NCBI GenBank assembly: GCA_026936335.1
Contig: JAPMXV010000012.1
Span: 124,001 to 188,000 of the forward strand
Source of the DNA: Mantamonas sphyraenae
Taxonomy: Eukaryota > CRuMs > Mantamonadidae
Length of the DNA: 64,000 nt
Direction of reading: 5' to 3'
Part shown: positions 1 through 15,000 of the stretch, in pieces
Layout: each line of letters starts with the position of its first letter
How positions within the stretch are numbered: position 1 is the stretch's first letter
The notes under the pieces: model-generated
What the model was told of the DNA's origin: nothing
The model's database searches: none
Seen by the model: the letters and a program-made list of their open reading frames with translations, nothing else
Program-made: the position numbers and the translations under genes

Positions 1-3000
1 TGTCGCGTTTGGACCCAGCTCCCGCGTGATTGGCAGGTGGCGCTGGCGACTTTGGAGGATTCACAGGTGCACAGGGTGCCACGGACGGCGTGGCACGCAC
101 CTTCCTCGTGCAAGCGCGCGATGAGTTCTTCAACAACCTCACCGACACCAGCACGGTGTTTGTGGCCACGTTGACGCACACTGCCACCAACACGATTGTG
201 CCGGTGACGTTTGCCGACAGCGTGGCAGCCTCGGGCATCGAGCAGGCCACATACAACGCGACCATCAGCGGTGCTTACACACTGACGGTGACCGCAGACG
301 GCATGGCCATTGCCTCGTCCGGCGCGCCCACCTTCAACCCGGGACCCGTCGCTCTCGGCAGCATCCGTCTGCTGGACACGAGTGGCTACACGGGGGCACA
401 GGGACGCACCGACGGCCTGGCACGCTCGTTCACTGTGCAGGCACGCGACAAGTTCCTCAACAACCTGACCGACACCAGCACGGTGTTGGCAGCCACCCTG
501 ACGCACACGGCAACCAACACAGTCGTGCCGGCTCCGTTTGCAGTAGAGTCGCAGTTGACAGGTGTTGAAAAGGCAACGTACAACGCGACCATCAGCGGCG
601 CGTACACACTGACGGTGACTGCTGGTGGCCAGCAACTGACGAGTGTGGCTGCAGGTGCACCCACATTCCTTCCCAATGTCGCGTTTGGGCCCAGCTCCCG
701 CGTGATTCCGGGTGGCACGGGCGACTTTGGAGGATTCACAGGTGCACAGGGTGTCACGGACGGCGTGGCACGCACCTTCCTCGTGCAGGCGCGCGATGAG
801 TTCTTCAACAACCTCACCGACACCAGCACGGTGTTTGCGGCTACGTTGACGCACACTGCCACCAACACGATTGTGCCGGTGACGTTTGCCGACAGCGTGG
901 CAGCCTCGGGCATCGAGCAGGCCACATACAACGCGACCATCAGCGGTGCTTACACACTGACGGTGACCGCAGACGGCATGGCCATTGCCTCGTCCGGCGC
1001 GCCCACCTTCAACCCGGGACCCGTCGCTCTCGGCAGCATCCGTCTGCTGGACACGAGTGGCTACACGGGGGCACAGGGACGCACCGACGGCCTGGCACGC
1101 TCGTTCACTGTGCAGGCACGCGACAAGTTCCTCAACAACCTGACCGACACCAGCACGGTGTTTGTAGCCACCCTGACGCACACGGCAACCAACACAGTCG
1201 TTCCTTCTCCTTTCACAGTGGACACGGAGCTGCAGGGCATTGAAAAGGCAACGTACAACGCGACCATCAGCGGTGCTTACACTCTGACGGTGACTGCTGG
1301 TGGCCAGCAGCTGACGAGCGTGGCTGCAGGCGCACCCACCTTCAACCCGGGACCCGTTGCTCTCGGCAGCATCCGTGTGCTGGACACGAGTGGCTACACG
1401 GGGGCACAGGGACGCACCGACGGCCTGGCACGCTCGTTCACTGTGCAGGCACGCGACAAGTTCCTCAACAACCTGACCGACACCAGCACGGTGTTTGTAG
1501 CCACCCTGACACACACGGCAACCAACACAGTCGTTCCTTCTCCTTTCACAGTGGACACGGAGCTGCAGGGCATTGAAAAGGCAACGTACAACGCGACCAT
1601 CAGCGGCGCATACACGCTGACGGTGACTGCTGGTGGCCAGCAGCTGACGAGCGTCGCTGCAGGTGCACCCACATTCAACCCGGGTCTCGTGTACCCGGCA
1701 CAGTGTGCTGCAATCTCCCCAAGCGGTTTCACAGGCGCACAGGGTGTCGTCGCTCAGTCCCGCTTCTTCGACCTGCAAGGACGCGACAAGTTTGCAAACA
1801 ATCTCACTGCCGCGGGTGACGTCAGCTTTGTGGTCAGCTTCAACTCGGACGTGCACGGCACATCCACCCAGACCACAGAGTCCATCATCGACGGAGGTGC
1901 CGCCATCAAGCGCTACTCCTACAACGCAACCGTGTCTGGAGCCCATACGATCACTGTCACCGTGAACGGCGTCAACATCGCAGGCTCCCCATCCGCGGTC
2001 TCTTTCATTGCGGCCAATGTTGATGCACCCAGCACCGTGTTGGTGAACAACACTGGCTTCACAGGAGCACAGGGCCGCACGGACGGCGTGGCTAGGACCT
2101 TCACCATCCGTCTGCGTGATTCATTCACCAACAACATCACGACGGACATCAGCAACCAGATCATGGGCCAGCTCGTTCACACCACCCAGGTGCAGAACGT
2201 TTCGGTCTCCTTCTCCAAGGTGGCGAACGACCCGGGTCTTTTCCAGGGCTCGTACAACGCCACCGTGTCCGGCACCTACACTCTGACAACCACGGTGGCA
2301 GGTGTTGCCATCCCGCAGTCGCCTTCTACTGTCTCGTTCCTTCCCAATGTTGCGTTTGGACCCAGCTGCCGTGCAGTGGCAGGTGGCGCTGGCGACTTTG
2401 GAGGATTCACAGGTGCACAGGGTGCCACGGACGGCGTGGCACGCACCTTCCTCGTGCAAGCGCGCGATGAGTTCTTCAACAACCTCACCGACACCAGCAC
2501 GGTGTTTGCGGCCACGTTGACGCACACTGCCACCAACACGATTGTGCCGGTGACGTTTGCCGACAGCGTGGCAGCCTCTGGCATCGAGCAGGCCACATAC
2601 AACGCGACCATCAGCGGTGCTTACACACTGACGGTGACCGCAGACGGCATGGCCATTGCCTCGTCCGGCGCGCCCACCTTCAACCCGGGACCCGTCGCTC
2701 TCGGCAGCATCCGTCTGCTGGACACGAGTGGCTACACGGGGGCACAGGGACGCACCGACGGCCTGGCACGCTCGTTCACTGTGCAGGCACGCGACAAGTT
2801 CCTCAACAACCTGACCGACACCAGCACGGTGTTGGCAGCCACCCTGACGCACACGGCAACCAACACAGTCGTGCCGGCTCCGTTTGCAGTAGAGTCGCAG
2901 TTGACAGGTGTTGAAAAGGCAACGTACAACGCGACCATCAGCGGCGCGTACACACTGACGGTGACTGCTGGTGGCCAGCAACTGACGAGTGTGGCTGCAG

Positions 3001-6000
3001 GTGCACCCACATTCCTTCCCAATGTCGCGTTTGGGCCCAGCTCCCGCGTGATTCCGGGTGGCACGGGCGACTTTGGAGGATTCACAGGTGCACAGGGTGT
3101 CACGGACGGCGTGGCACGCACCTTCCTCGTGCAGGCGCGCGATGAGTTCTTCAACAACCTCACCGACACCAGCACGGTGTTTGCGGCTACGTTGACGCAC
3201 ACTGCCACCAACACGATTGTGCCGGTGACGTTTACCGACAGCGTGGCAGCCTCGGGCATCGAGCAGGCCACATACAACGCGACCATCAGCGGTGCTTACA
3301 CACTGACGGTGACCGCAGACGGCATGGCCATTGCCTCGTCCGGTGCACCCACCTTCCTGCCTGGTCCCATCCACGTCGCCAACACCGTCTCCGAGGGTCA
3401 GGGCATTTTCACCAGCACCGCGGGTGTTGGTGGCCAGTTCAACCTGCAGACGCGCGACATCTTTTACAACAACCTCACCGACACTGGCGCCGTACTCACC
3501 TTTGTCATGAGCCACAAGACGAACAACGCTGTGACAAACCCCACCGTCACGTACGCCAACGTGACAAACCAGGGTGCATACACAGTCTCTTACAACGCCA
3601 CCGTGTCCGGTGACTACTCCATGGCCATTACTGCAAACTCGCAGGCCATCCCCAGCTCCCCGTTTACAATTTCCGTCGCACCCGCGGGGGAGTTTGTGGC
3701 CGAAACACGCGTCACAGGTGACACCGTCACCGAAACCGTCGGTTTCCCGGGCATTCTCTGGATCCAACGCCGCGACGCCTTCCAGAACAACCGTACCAAC
3801 GAGGTCGGTGCTCTGGTCGTCCAGCTCACGCACTCGAGCGGTGCTCCCATCTACAGTGCCACCAAGGAATCACTTGGCAACGGTCTCACAAAGGCAACGT
3901 ACAACGCCACCGTCATCGGTACCTACTCCATGGTGATCAGCATTGGCGGCGTCGGTGTTCCTGCCTCGCCGTACACTGTCACGGTGGTCAACTCGGTCAC
4001 CCATTTGCCCAACACCGTCCTCTACGGCGCTGGCGCAAGCTCGGGTATTGCCGGCAACATCAACTCCTTCTCCATCCAGAGCAAGGATGCCTTTGGCAAC
4101 AACCGCACCACCACCGACGAGAACTACCTTGTGGCGTTTACACACCTCACGCAAACTGGCGTCACCTACAACGCCATGGTCGCCGCCAAGGCGCCCTCTT
4201 CCCTGGGCCAGTACCTGGCCACGTTCAACATGACCGTCGCCGGTTCGTATTCCATGGCAATCACGGACAACGGTGCGCCTATCGCAGGCTCGCCCTTTGC
4301 CTACACGCTGCGCACGAACGATCTCACCCTGACGGCCACACGCACGACAGGCCTCGGCCTGTCGCAGGCAACCGCGGGTGTGTTTGCCCATCTGCACATC
4401 CAGGCGCGTGATGTCTTTCTCAACAACCGCACAGTGCACGGTGACCCGTTCCTCGTGCAGCTGTTCCACAGTGTGTTCCCTGTCGGAAACGTGAATGGCA
4501 CCGTGAGCAACGACGCTGCCTCGGGCGCATATGCAGTTGCTTACAACGCCACTGTCAGTGGCCAGTACGCATTGTGGGTCCGTCTGAATGACAGTCACGT
4601 GCCGGGTTCGCCCTTTACCGTGACCGTGAGTCCCAATGTCGTGCATGCACAGACCTCCATTGCCTATGGCCAGGGTCTGAGCACAGGTTTGGCTGGCAAC
4701 AGTGGCTCGTTCCTGTTGCAGGCACGCGATTCGTTCAGCAACAACCGCACCGTGGCCTCTGATTTGGGCCTACTTCTCGGGCAACCTCAAGCACAACGTG
4801 TACACCACGCAGGTGCCGGTGACGTTCGCACACACGGCCCTCGGTGTGTATCAAGGCACGTTCAACGCCACGGTCAGCGGCCAGTACGCTGTCAACGTGT
4901 TTGGTGCCACCACCACGCACATCTCCGGTTCGCCGTTTACAACCACGGTGGCAACGCAGGCCACACATCTGCCCAACACCATTGTGTATGATGCTGGTGC
5001 GTACACGAGCACCGCAGGCGCTCTGGCCACCTTTTCCATCCAGGCACGCGATGCTTTCTTCAACAACCGCACCGTGGAAACCGACAACTTTGCTGTTGTG
5101 CTCAAACACAAGACGCTCTCTGTGACTGATGTCAACGGTGCTGTGAGCGGAGGGGCAAACACGGGCAACGGCTTGTACACGGCCACGTACAACGCCACGG
5201 TCAGCGGCGATTACGCCCTGTGGGTGCGCGACGGAACCACCCACGTGGCCGGCTCGCCCTTCAGTGTCAACGTGGTCACCGAGGTGACGCACGTGCCCAC
5301 GACCACCGTGGATGGCGCCGGCCTTTCTGCATCCGAGTCGGGCCAGGCTGCTGTGTTTTACGTGCAGGCGCGCGATGCCTTCCAGAACAACCGTACCGTG
5401 CGTACCGACACGGTGTCCACTACGTTGACGCACACCACCCAGCCGGGTGTCACTGTCAACGGTGTCACCACCGGCTTTGGTGCAACCACCACGGGTCGTT
5501 ACACAGTGACGTACAACGCCACGGTGTCTGGTACCTACAGCATGGCTGTGACACTCAATTCGCAGGCTGTGCCGGGGTCGCCCTTCACCGTGGTCGTGGT
5601 GACGGCTCCGCTGGATCTGCGCCGTGTCACGCACACGGGACGCAACCAGCACACTGTCGAAGCTGGCAAGCCGGCCAACTTTATCATCCAAGCGCGCGAT
5701 GCCTTCAACAACAACCGCACTGTGAACACGGATTTGTTCGCTGTGGTCCTGTCGCACAAGGTCTTCACCGCCAACCCGAAGGTCGAGGTCATGGCCGTCG
5801 TCACTCCCATGACCCCGGCCACACTCGGCCGCCATAGCGTGGACTTTAACCTCACGGTCAGTGGCGACTACGATCTCAAGATCACGTCGGGTGGCACCCA
5901 CATTGCCGGCTCGCCTTTTGCGTACCTGACCAACCCCACGGAGACGTTCTTCCCCACCACCATTGCCTACGGCGCGGGGCTGAACAACGCGGTCGCAGGT

Positions 6001-9000
6001 GTGTACTCCACGTTCATCGTACAGGCTCGCGATGCCTTCTTGAACAACCGCACTGTGACCACAGACAATCTGGAGGTGTTCCTTGACCACGACCGCCAAG
6101 ACTTTAACAGTCTGGCTCTGGTCAACGCCAGTGTGATCAGCACCACGCCCGCAGCCGGCACCTACTTGCTGCAGTACAACGCCACCGTCAGTGGCGCCTA
6201 CAGCATGACAGTGCGCGACCGCACCCTCAACACCCTCATTGCTGGCAACCCGTTCCCAGTCACTGTTAAGACAGCCGAAACGAACCCGCCGCTTTCGCGT
6301 GCGTGGGGCGCTTCGCTGACCACGGGCACAGTGGCCACCGAGGGCTTCTTTGAGATCCAGTCGCGCGATCCGTTCAACAACAACCGCACCGAGACAAACG
6401 ACAACTGGGTCACGCTGCTGAAGCACCAGCAGTACACGGTGCCCGACGTCACCGGTGTCCTCACCGCACGTGTCCCTGCCACCGACGGCCGCTACGAGGT
6501 GCGCTACAACGCAACCATTGCCGGCAACTACGCCCTGTGGGTCACATTGGGCAACAACGGCCAGCACATCGCAGGCTCGCCCTTTTCGCTGACCCTCAAG
6601 ACGGAGGCCACCTTTACCGCAAACACCCTCGTGTACGGCGTGGGTCTCACCGACGCACGGGCAGCAGACACAGGCTCGCTTACCATCCAGGCGCGCGATG
6701 CCTTCTTCAACAACCGTACCCAGGTCACCGACTCGTACACGGTCGTACTGACCCACACCACCCTTTCGGTGACTCCTGTGACTGCGACGGTGACGGCCAA
6801 GACGGCCACCACGGGCCAGTACGCTGTGGCCTACAATGCCACTGTGAGTGGTGTGTATGCCATGGCCATCAAGCGCAGCGACGTGCACATCACTGGCTCG
6901 CCCTTCACTACCACGGTGATCACACGCGAGACCAACCCGCTCGTCTCGGTGGCCTATGGGGCCGGGCTCAGTGACGCCGTGTCTTCGTTCACCGCCGGAT
7001 TCACCATCCAGGCCAAGGATTCGTTCCTCAACAACCGCACGCAGGTGACAGACGATTTCAAGGCCGTGCTCACCCAGGTGGTCAACAGCGCCACCGTCAA
7101 CGGCATCGTCACGGCCAACGCGCCGACCACGGGAACGTACGGCGTCACGTACAACGCCACGGTGTCGGGCACCTACTCGCTGGCTGTCACACAAGGCACC
7201 AACGGACCTCACATTGTTGGCTCGCCCTTCACTGTGGTCGTCAAGACGGGCGTCACTCACTTGCCGCTCGTGGCCATCTCTGGGCCAGCGACTCTGTCCA
7301 CCACCTCGGGTGTGGCACAGACATTCACCATCCAGGCCAAGGATTCGCACGGCAACAACAAAACCACGAGCGGTGACACCTTTGTGGTGCGCTTCGACCA
7401 CAAAGATCTGCCTGTGGCCACTGTCAACGCAGGTGTCGTTTACAACGGCGGCACCTCGGGTCAGTACACGGCATCGTACACCCTCACTGTGGCTGGCAAC
7501 TACCTGCTCAAGATCACCGACAACAGCATCCCCATCGGAGGCTCGCCCTTCACCACTGTCGTCTACCCGACCACAGTCAGCGCATCCAAGACGCAGGTGG
7601 TGGGCATGGGTCTCACCCAGGTCACCGCTGGCTCCGAGGGCTACGCCACAGTCGCCTTCAAGGACAGCAACGACAACAACCGCACACAGGGTTGCGCCCT
7701 CGTCACGAGCGGTGCCGCCGATTCTGGTTTCCGACGCGTCAACATGGCTGTGACTGCAAGCTCGACCGTCACCATGGCTGTCTGGTTCAAGGCCGCTGTT
7801 GCAGGCTCTGGAACACGTGGCATTGCCAGTCTGGCAGCAAGCACCGTGCCCCACTTTGGACTGCGCATGTCCAGCTCCAACCAATTCGGCGCCCTCGTCG
7901 ACGCGACCTCTAAGTACGTGGCAGTCACCACCGAAGGTGTCTGGCACCACGGCGTGGCTGCATGGAACAGCAACGGTTCGTGGGCCGTCTGGCTGGACGC
8001 AGCACAGAGCTTGACTGGTATTACCGCCAACAACATGCCTGCAGGTGCGCCCCTGTACGTGGGTCACGAGCGTGATGGATCCACAAGCTCCAACAACGGC
8101 TTCCAAGGCTCCATCGACGAACTGGCCATCTTCAGCTCGTGGAAGGCCACGCAGCCCGAAGTGATGGCCTTGATGAAGTACAAAACGCTGCCCACGGCCG
8201 CGTCGCTGATGTACCTGTACAACTTTGACGAGTGCTCCACCATCACGTACGCCCTGGACCAGAGCGGCAACGATGGCCTGGGTTCGTTTGTCAACACGGC
8301 CCAGACGACCTACGAGGCCTCACTGGCCCCGTTCTCGTCGGACAACATCACTGTGAACCTGCAGCACAACGTGTTTGCTGCGCCAACCCGTGGTGAGTGT
8401 CGCAGCGTCGGCCACGGCCCAAGGCGTGGACGATCTGCGCTACAACGCGACTGTCGGGGAACTACACTCTTTCGGTGCGCCTGGGCACGGGTCTGACCAA
8501 CATCGACCAGTCGCCGTATTCGCCGTACATTGTGACGGAGGCCACAGACCTGCGCCAAACCGTGGTGTTTGGTGCGGGCAAAACCAACTCGCAGGCCGGT
8601 GACGTCGCCTCGTTTACCATTCAGGCCCGTGATACGTTTGCCAACAACAAGAGTGTGACCACCGACACGGTGACTGTGTCCCTGGACCACAAGCGCACCG
8701 ACCTGACGTACAACTCGGTGGTCGTGGCAGGCAACCCCAACGCCATTGTGCCTGCCACCCTTGGCCAGTACTTTGTGACCTACAACGTCACTGTGAGCGG
8801 ACAGTATGCCATGAGTGTGCTGTTTTCGGGTGCCCACGTGGCCGGTTCGCCGTTTGACGTGTTTGTGGCCACCGCGCCCACGGACATCCGCAACAACATC
8901 GTGTATGGCAACGGACGCTCGCAGGTTGAAGCCGGCTACGATTCCAGCTTCATCATCCAGTCGCGTGATGCGTTCTTCAACAACCGCACCGTCACCACCG

Positions 9001-12000
9001 ATGCGTACACGGTGCGTGCGTACAGCCGCCGTTTCCCCAGCATCATTGTCAACGGTACCGTCAACGCGCAGAACGGCGTTCTTGAAGGCTCCTACTTTGT
9101 GCGCTACAACGCCACAGTGGCCGACACGTACGACCTGCATGTGACCAGCGGACTGGTGCATATGGCGGCGTCTCCGTACACGCTGCTGGTGGACCCCACC
9201 GTGACGCATCCTCCTCGCTCTGTGGCCTTTGGCCCCAACCTGTACGCAGAGACCGCAGGCTATCCTGGAGGCTTCACCATCCAGGCACGCGATACGTTTG
9301 ACAACAACCGCACGCTGACCACGGATGCGTTCACCGTGACCATGGTGAACCAGGACTTCCCGGTGGCCAACGTGGTTGGCGCCGTCAACTCCCTGGTGCC
9401 TGGTGAGGGCACGTATTCCGTGGCCTACAACGCCACAGTGTCCGGTACCTACCTGACCAGCATCAAGGCAGGCACGGGTCAACACATTCTGGGCTCGCCT
9501 TTCACCACGGTGCTGGCGACAGACGTCACGCATCTGCCCAACTCGCGTGCGTTTGGCGTACAATTGTACAACACGGTGGCTGGCACACACTCGCAGTTCT
9601 TCCTGCAGGCCAAGGATCGCTTCTTCAACAACCGCACCGTCAACGACGACCCGTGGACGGTGGTGCTGGCCCACAAGACGCTCAACGTGGCCGACGTGAC
9701 CGGAACCGTGACCAACCTGGTCAACGGCAAGGGTTCGTACACGGTGACGTACAACACCACGGTGTCTGGAGACTACAGTGTCGCCGTGACGCGTGTGGGC
9801 GCCCACATCTACGGTTCGCCGTTCACGCTGCACGTCGAACCCAACGTCATGCACGTGCCCACCAGCACGGCCTCTGGTGCCGGTCTCGTGCGCTCGCGAG
9901 CAGGCGTGTTCTCCACCTTTGACATCCAGGAGAGGGACACGTTCTACAACAACCGCACCACGTCGACTACCACCTTCCAGGCGCTGTTTGTCAACCAGCA
10001 GTTTGGCTCGGTGCAGTTCACTGTCAACGCAGCCTCGCCGGGCTCGCCAACTGGCATCTACACGGTGACATACAACGCCACGGTGTCGCTCAAGTACACT
10101 CTCAACGTGCGCAACGTGCCTGGTTCCAGTGAGCACATCCAGGCTTCGCCATTTGTCATGGAGACGTTCCCCAACGCTCTCTTTGTGCCCAACATCATCT
10201 CGTACGACACGGGTCTGACCACAGGCACGGCTGGATACGAGAGCGTGTTCAAGACACAGCCTCGCGACGCCTTCTACAACAACCGCACGTTCAACGACCT
10301 GGCCCCGGCGGATTGCTCGCTCGTGACCACCGCAGCGAACCATGCAGTGTTTGCAGTCAACTACAACTGGCCCTCCACGGCGTACACGCTGTCATACTGG
10401 GTGCGCAACACAGGCACCACCGCCACGGGCGCCACGGCAGTCAGCTACAACAACGATGTCGTGCGCCTCAGCGGGCCCACGCAGACATCAGCCACAGGCC
10501 AGTTGCGCGTGGCCAACCAGGCCATCAACCTGCCCAACAACAACCCTTGGGCACCCATCGATGGCAAGTACCACCACATCGTCATCACATGGCGTTCATC
10601 TGACGGCCAAACGCGTCTGTACGTCGACGGCACGGCTGTGGTGTCCACCACCAACCGTGCAGGCTTCACCATCCCGCAGAGCGGTGGTGTTAGGATTGGC
10701 TACTATGGCACAGGAACCGGAGCTGACGCAAACAACCGCTGGATCGGATACATCGGCGAAGTGGATCTGTTCAGCGCGGCCCTGCCTGCCACGGCGGTGC
10801 CCATCCTGCAGCGCAACCGCATGCGTGGCAACGAACCCAACCTGTACTCGGCCTGGACATTCCAGGGATGCAACCTGAACGATGTGGGACCTGCCAACAA
10901 GGCCCTGACAAAGTTGGACAACGGCGCCAACTTTTTCGGCAACTCGCTGACTGCACCCGAAATCCACCTGCCCGACCTGCTCACGGCCGAGTTGACACAC
11001 GATCGCACTGGTGCCACCGTCACTGTGACGCAGGCGCAGTCGTTCACGGTGGCTGGCACAACGGATTTCGCGTACACGCCGACCTTGTCGGGTCTGTACA
11101 CGCTCAATGTCAAGACGGCGAGCGGTGGTCAACATGTGCCTGGCTCGCCCTTCAAGCCACTCATTGTGACGGACATCACGCATGCTCCGTCGTCGCGTGT
11201 GGAGGGCTTCGGGCTGAATGTCAGCACGGCCGGCGAGTACGGCTACTTTTTCTTGCAGGCCAAGGATAAGTTTGCCAACAACAGGACACAGGAGAACGAC
11301 GTGTGGCGTGTGCGTCTCATCTACGACACGAACAACGCCATTGTGGTGGACGGTGTGGTGACGCCGCGCACAGCAGGCTCGGGCTCTTATGACGTGGTGT
11401 ACAACACCACCGTGTCGGGCGCATACACCATGTCGGTCACTCTGGGTTCTCTCACGGGTGTGCACATCTTTGGTTCGCCGTTCAGCGTGGTGACGTCGCC
11501 CAACGTGGCGCATCCGCCGCTCACCTTTTCCACCGGAGACGGCCTGGCCGACTTTGGTGTCCATGCTCTGGCAACCGTCAACATGTTTGCTCGTGATGCG
11601 TTCAGGAACGCACGCATCGACAACGGACACGTTCACCATCGACTTGCGTGACAACTCGAGCAACCCAGTGGCAACCACCCTGCAGCGCATTGGAGGCAAC
11701 CAGTACCGTGTGCAGTACACGCCACAGACCACCGGCGACTTTACGCTCAACATCTACCTGTACGGAAGCGTGCACATCGATGGCTCGCCCTACAAGGTGT
11801 CCATCCTGCCCAACGCCACGTACACGTCGATCTTCCCCACGCTCGGTCCCATTGCGGGCAGCACACTCATCACCGTCACCGGTAACGACTTTGTGCCAAA
11901 CACCTACCTGGAGGCCAAATTGGGAGGCACGCCGTGTACGTCGACGACGTACGTGTCACGCACCGTGTGCACGTGCCTGTCGCCCGCTCGCGGCACTGCC

Positions 12001-15000
12001 GCAAACGTGACCCTGGAGGTGAGCAACAACAAGATTGCGTACAGCGGCAACAACACGTTCTGGTACTACCCCACCGAGGTGGTGACCGACTTTACGCCGA
12101 ACAACGGTCCCGTGTACGGACGTACCATTGTCACCATCACAGGCGAGAACTTCCTCGACAGCCCGCTGCTGCGTGCCAAGATCGATCTGGCCAAGACCAC
12201 GGTTGCCGTGATTTGGAACAGCCCCACTCAGATTGTCATCAGCACGCCGCAGAACAACGTCGGTCAGCGCGTGCTCTCGGTGTCAAACAACGACCAGAAC
12301 TACGTCGCTGCGCCCGAGGATAAGCTGTACAAGTACATCGAGCCCTTTTCGCCCGATTGCCGTACCACAGGCGAGGTTGCCGTCGGTGTGCAGCCGCGTG
12401 TGCAGGCCGGAGTCACCTATTTCCCCAACCTGGCGTTGGGTGCCTCCACCGCGGGTACCTCTCCGGACCAGGGCAACGGCAACAGCAACGTCACCGGCAT
12501 TGTCGACGGCGATCGCTGCTGCGAAAAGACAGACCTCACCGATGGCTACAAGTGTGGCCTGAACTTCCAGCGCATGAACGCCACCGTCACCACGCCGCGC
12601 CAGGCTGTGATTACTCTGTCGCGCCCTGCGTTTGTCAATGAGTTCCTGTCGTCGTGGTACCAGCCATGCCGTAACCAGCCGCCTTACTACGAGATCGAGT
12701 TCCTCGACCGCACGGACAACACGTGGAAGCAGCTGGTGACGCGCGTGACCAAGGCCAACCAGCTCGCCAGTCTGGGTGCGCAGCAGCCATGTTTCTTTAT
12801 CCCTTCGGACAAGGACGACGTGTCGCTGTGTATCGATTTCATCACAGAGGTGCGCGCGGACAGCTTCCGCATCCGCTTCAACAACACCGAGGCGGACATG
12901 GGTGCGGCCTCAGTCACAGACTTTGGCTGGCTCTTTGAGTTTGAAGCCCACGGCATCTTCCAAGACACGCCCGAGTTCACCGAGCTCGTGTCTGGTCTGG
13001 ACGCGCTGCCTGCGCAGCAGTCGGTGTCTTCCAGCGCGCTGCCCAACATTGTGGTGCGCACCAAGAACCACATTGGCGAAGTGTTGACCACAAACGACAC
13101 CACCACAAAGTGGATGTCCTTCAACATGACCCTTGTCGGCGGCTCGGGTGTCGATGTCAAGAGCCGCTTCATCTCGGGCAACACCAACGTCACTGTCGTG
13201 GGCGGCATCGCCAACTTCACCGGCCTGGCGCTGACTGCACCCGAGGTGGGCACCTACAAGTTCACCATCTTTACGGACAACAACCTCAACCGTTCCGAGA
13301 CTTTCTTGACCGTGAGCACGGGTCCGCGTTCACCATTGAACGGCAGACTTCGGCTACATTGACCACAAAGTCGGTGTTCCGGTACGACATCCCGACCATC
13401 CAGTTCAAGTCGTTTGATGCGGGTCATAACCCGGTGGGCAACATCGACGTGGTGCGCAACCTGACCCTGACCATCAGCAGTGGTAGCAACTTTTTGGTGG
13501 GCAACCGCACAGTGACCATGCCGGCCAACACGGGTGTGGTTTCGTTTTCCGACTTGGCGCTGCTTGCGCCTGTACCAGGCGTGTACAACCTCACCTTTGT
13601 TGCATCGGATAACATCACAGTGCCCGCGGGTAACTCGGTCACAATCACAGTGACCAACGGTGACCCTGTGGCCCTGGTGACCACTGCGCGCACGTTCAAC
13701 ACGTCGATTGCCTCGGCACTCACCGTGGCCATGCCGCAGTTTACCATTGATGCACAGGACGCCTCTGGCACGCGCACGCCGCTGGCCAACGGTACGGTTG
13801 TGACAGTGACGGAACTGAACGGCACGGCGCTTTTTGGCACAACCACACGCACCATGTTTGAGGGCCAGGTCGTTTTCGACAACCTCGAGCTGCGTTCGCC
13901 TGTGGTGGGTAGTTTCGTGCTGCAGTTCACCACGAGCGGCACAGTGACCAACACCACCCAGACGGTGTTCATCGTCACGGGTGAGCCCCTGTATCTGCGT
14001 CTGCAGAACACAGGCGTCAAGACTGTGTACAAGAGTGTGTCCACGGTCCAGCTGGAGCCGCTCAACTTCAACGCATTTGATGCTGGTAACACGTTTGTGT
14101 CGACCACCGACACGCAACAGCGCACATTGGTGGCCACGTTTGCCAACACCACCACACAGAACTTCCTGTCGGGTGTGACCACGGCAACGATGACCAACGG
14201 CAACGTGACCCTGACGGGTCTGACGTTCACGGCGCCGCCTGTGGGCCAGTTCAACATCACGTTCACGGTGGGCACCCTGAGCACGGTTGTGGTCACCTAC
14301 ACGGTGGAGGTGGGTCCGGCCTTCCAGCTGGAGACGCCCACGCCCAACGCATACTCTCTGCGTACCGCAGTGACCACGCCTGTGTTGCCCGAGCTGACGG
14401 TGCGCGCCTTGGATGCTGGTTTCACGTTTGTGAACCAGACAGACACTGTGTTGCGCAACGTGACGGTGGCTCTTCCTGCCAGCCCTGCTCTGCTGCAGGC
14501 CGACGGTGCACGTGGAGTCATGGCCAATGGCACCGTGACGTTCACAGGCATCAAGCTCACGCGCCCTCCTGTGGGCACCTACACCCTGACGCTGAGCAGC
14601 AACAACCTGCTGAGCACACAGTTTGTGGTGACCATCGACACGGGTGATCCCATCGATCTGTACGCTCCCACGGTCGACCTTGGCTCCGTGCAGTCGCAGG
14701 AGAACACACAGGTGCCTTCGTTCCAGATCATTGCTCGCGATGCCGCTGCACAGACGGTGAAGCCGGCTACGGTCGCCAACCTGACGGCGGCGCTGGTGTC
14801 GTCCAACAGCAGTTCGCTGGCGGTCAACGGCACCAAGAGCATCGATTTCAACACGGCGACGGTGACGTTCAACAACCTGACACTGTTTGCACCGCGTGTG
14901 GGCACATACCAATTGACATTTGGTGCAGGCAATCTGACGCAGGCCAGTGTTGTGGTGCGCGTGCTTGTGGGTGCGCCGTACCGCTTGGTGCTGGACTCGC

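Noticed and set aside
8393-8405. A 13-base gt...ag segment that could be read as an intron at frame change 3
   Set aside because: Far below any plausible intron length; the shortest introns supported here are about 50 bp.
4740-13330. Treating the receptor gene as five separate genes, one per open frame
   Set aside because: Each break falls inside a single repeat unit whose two halves are recognisable on either side, so it is one gene.
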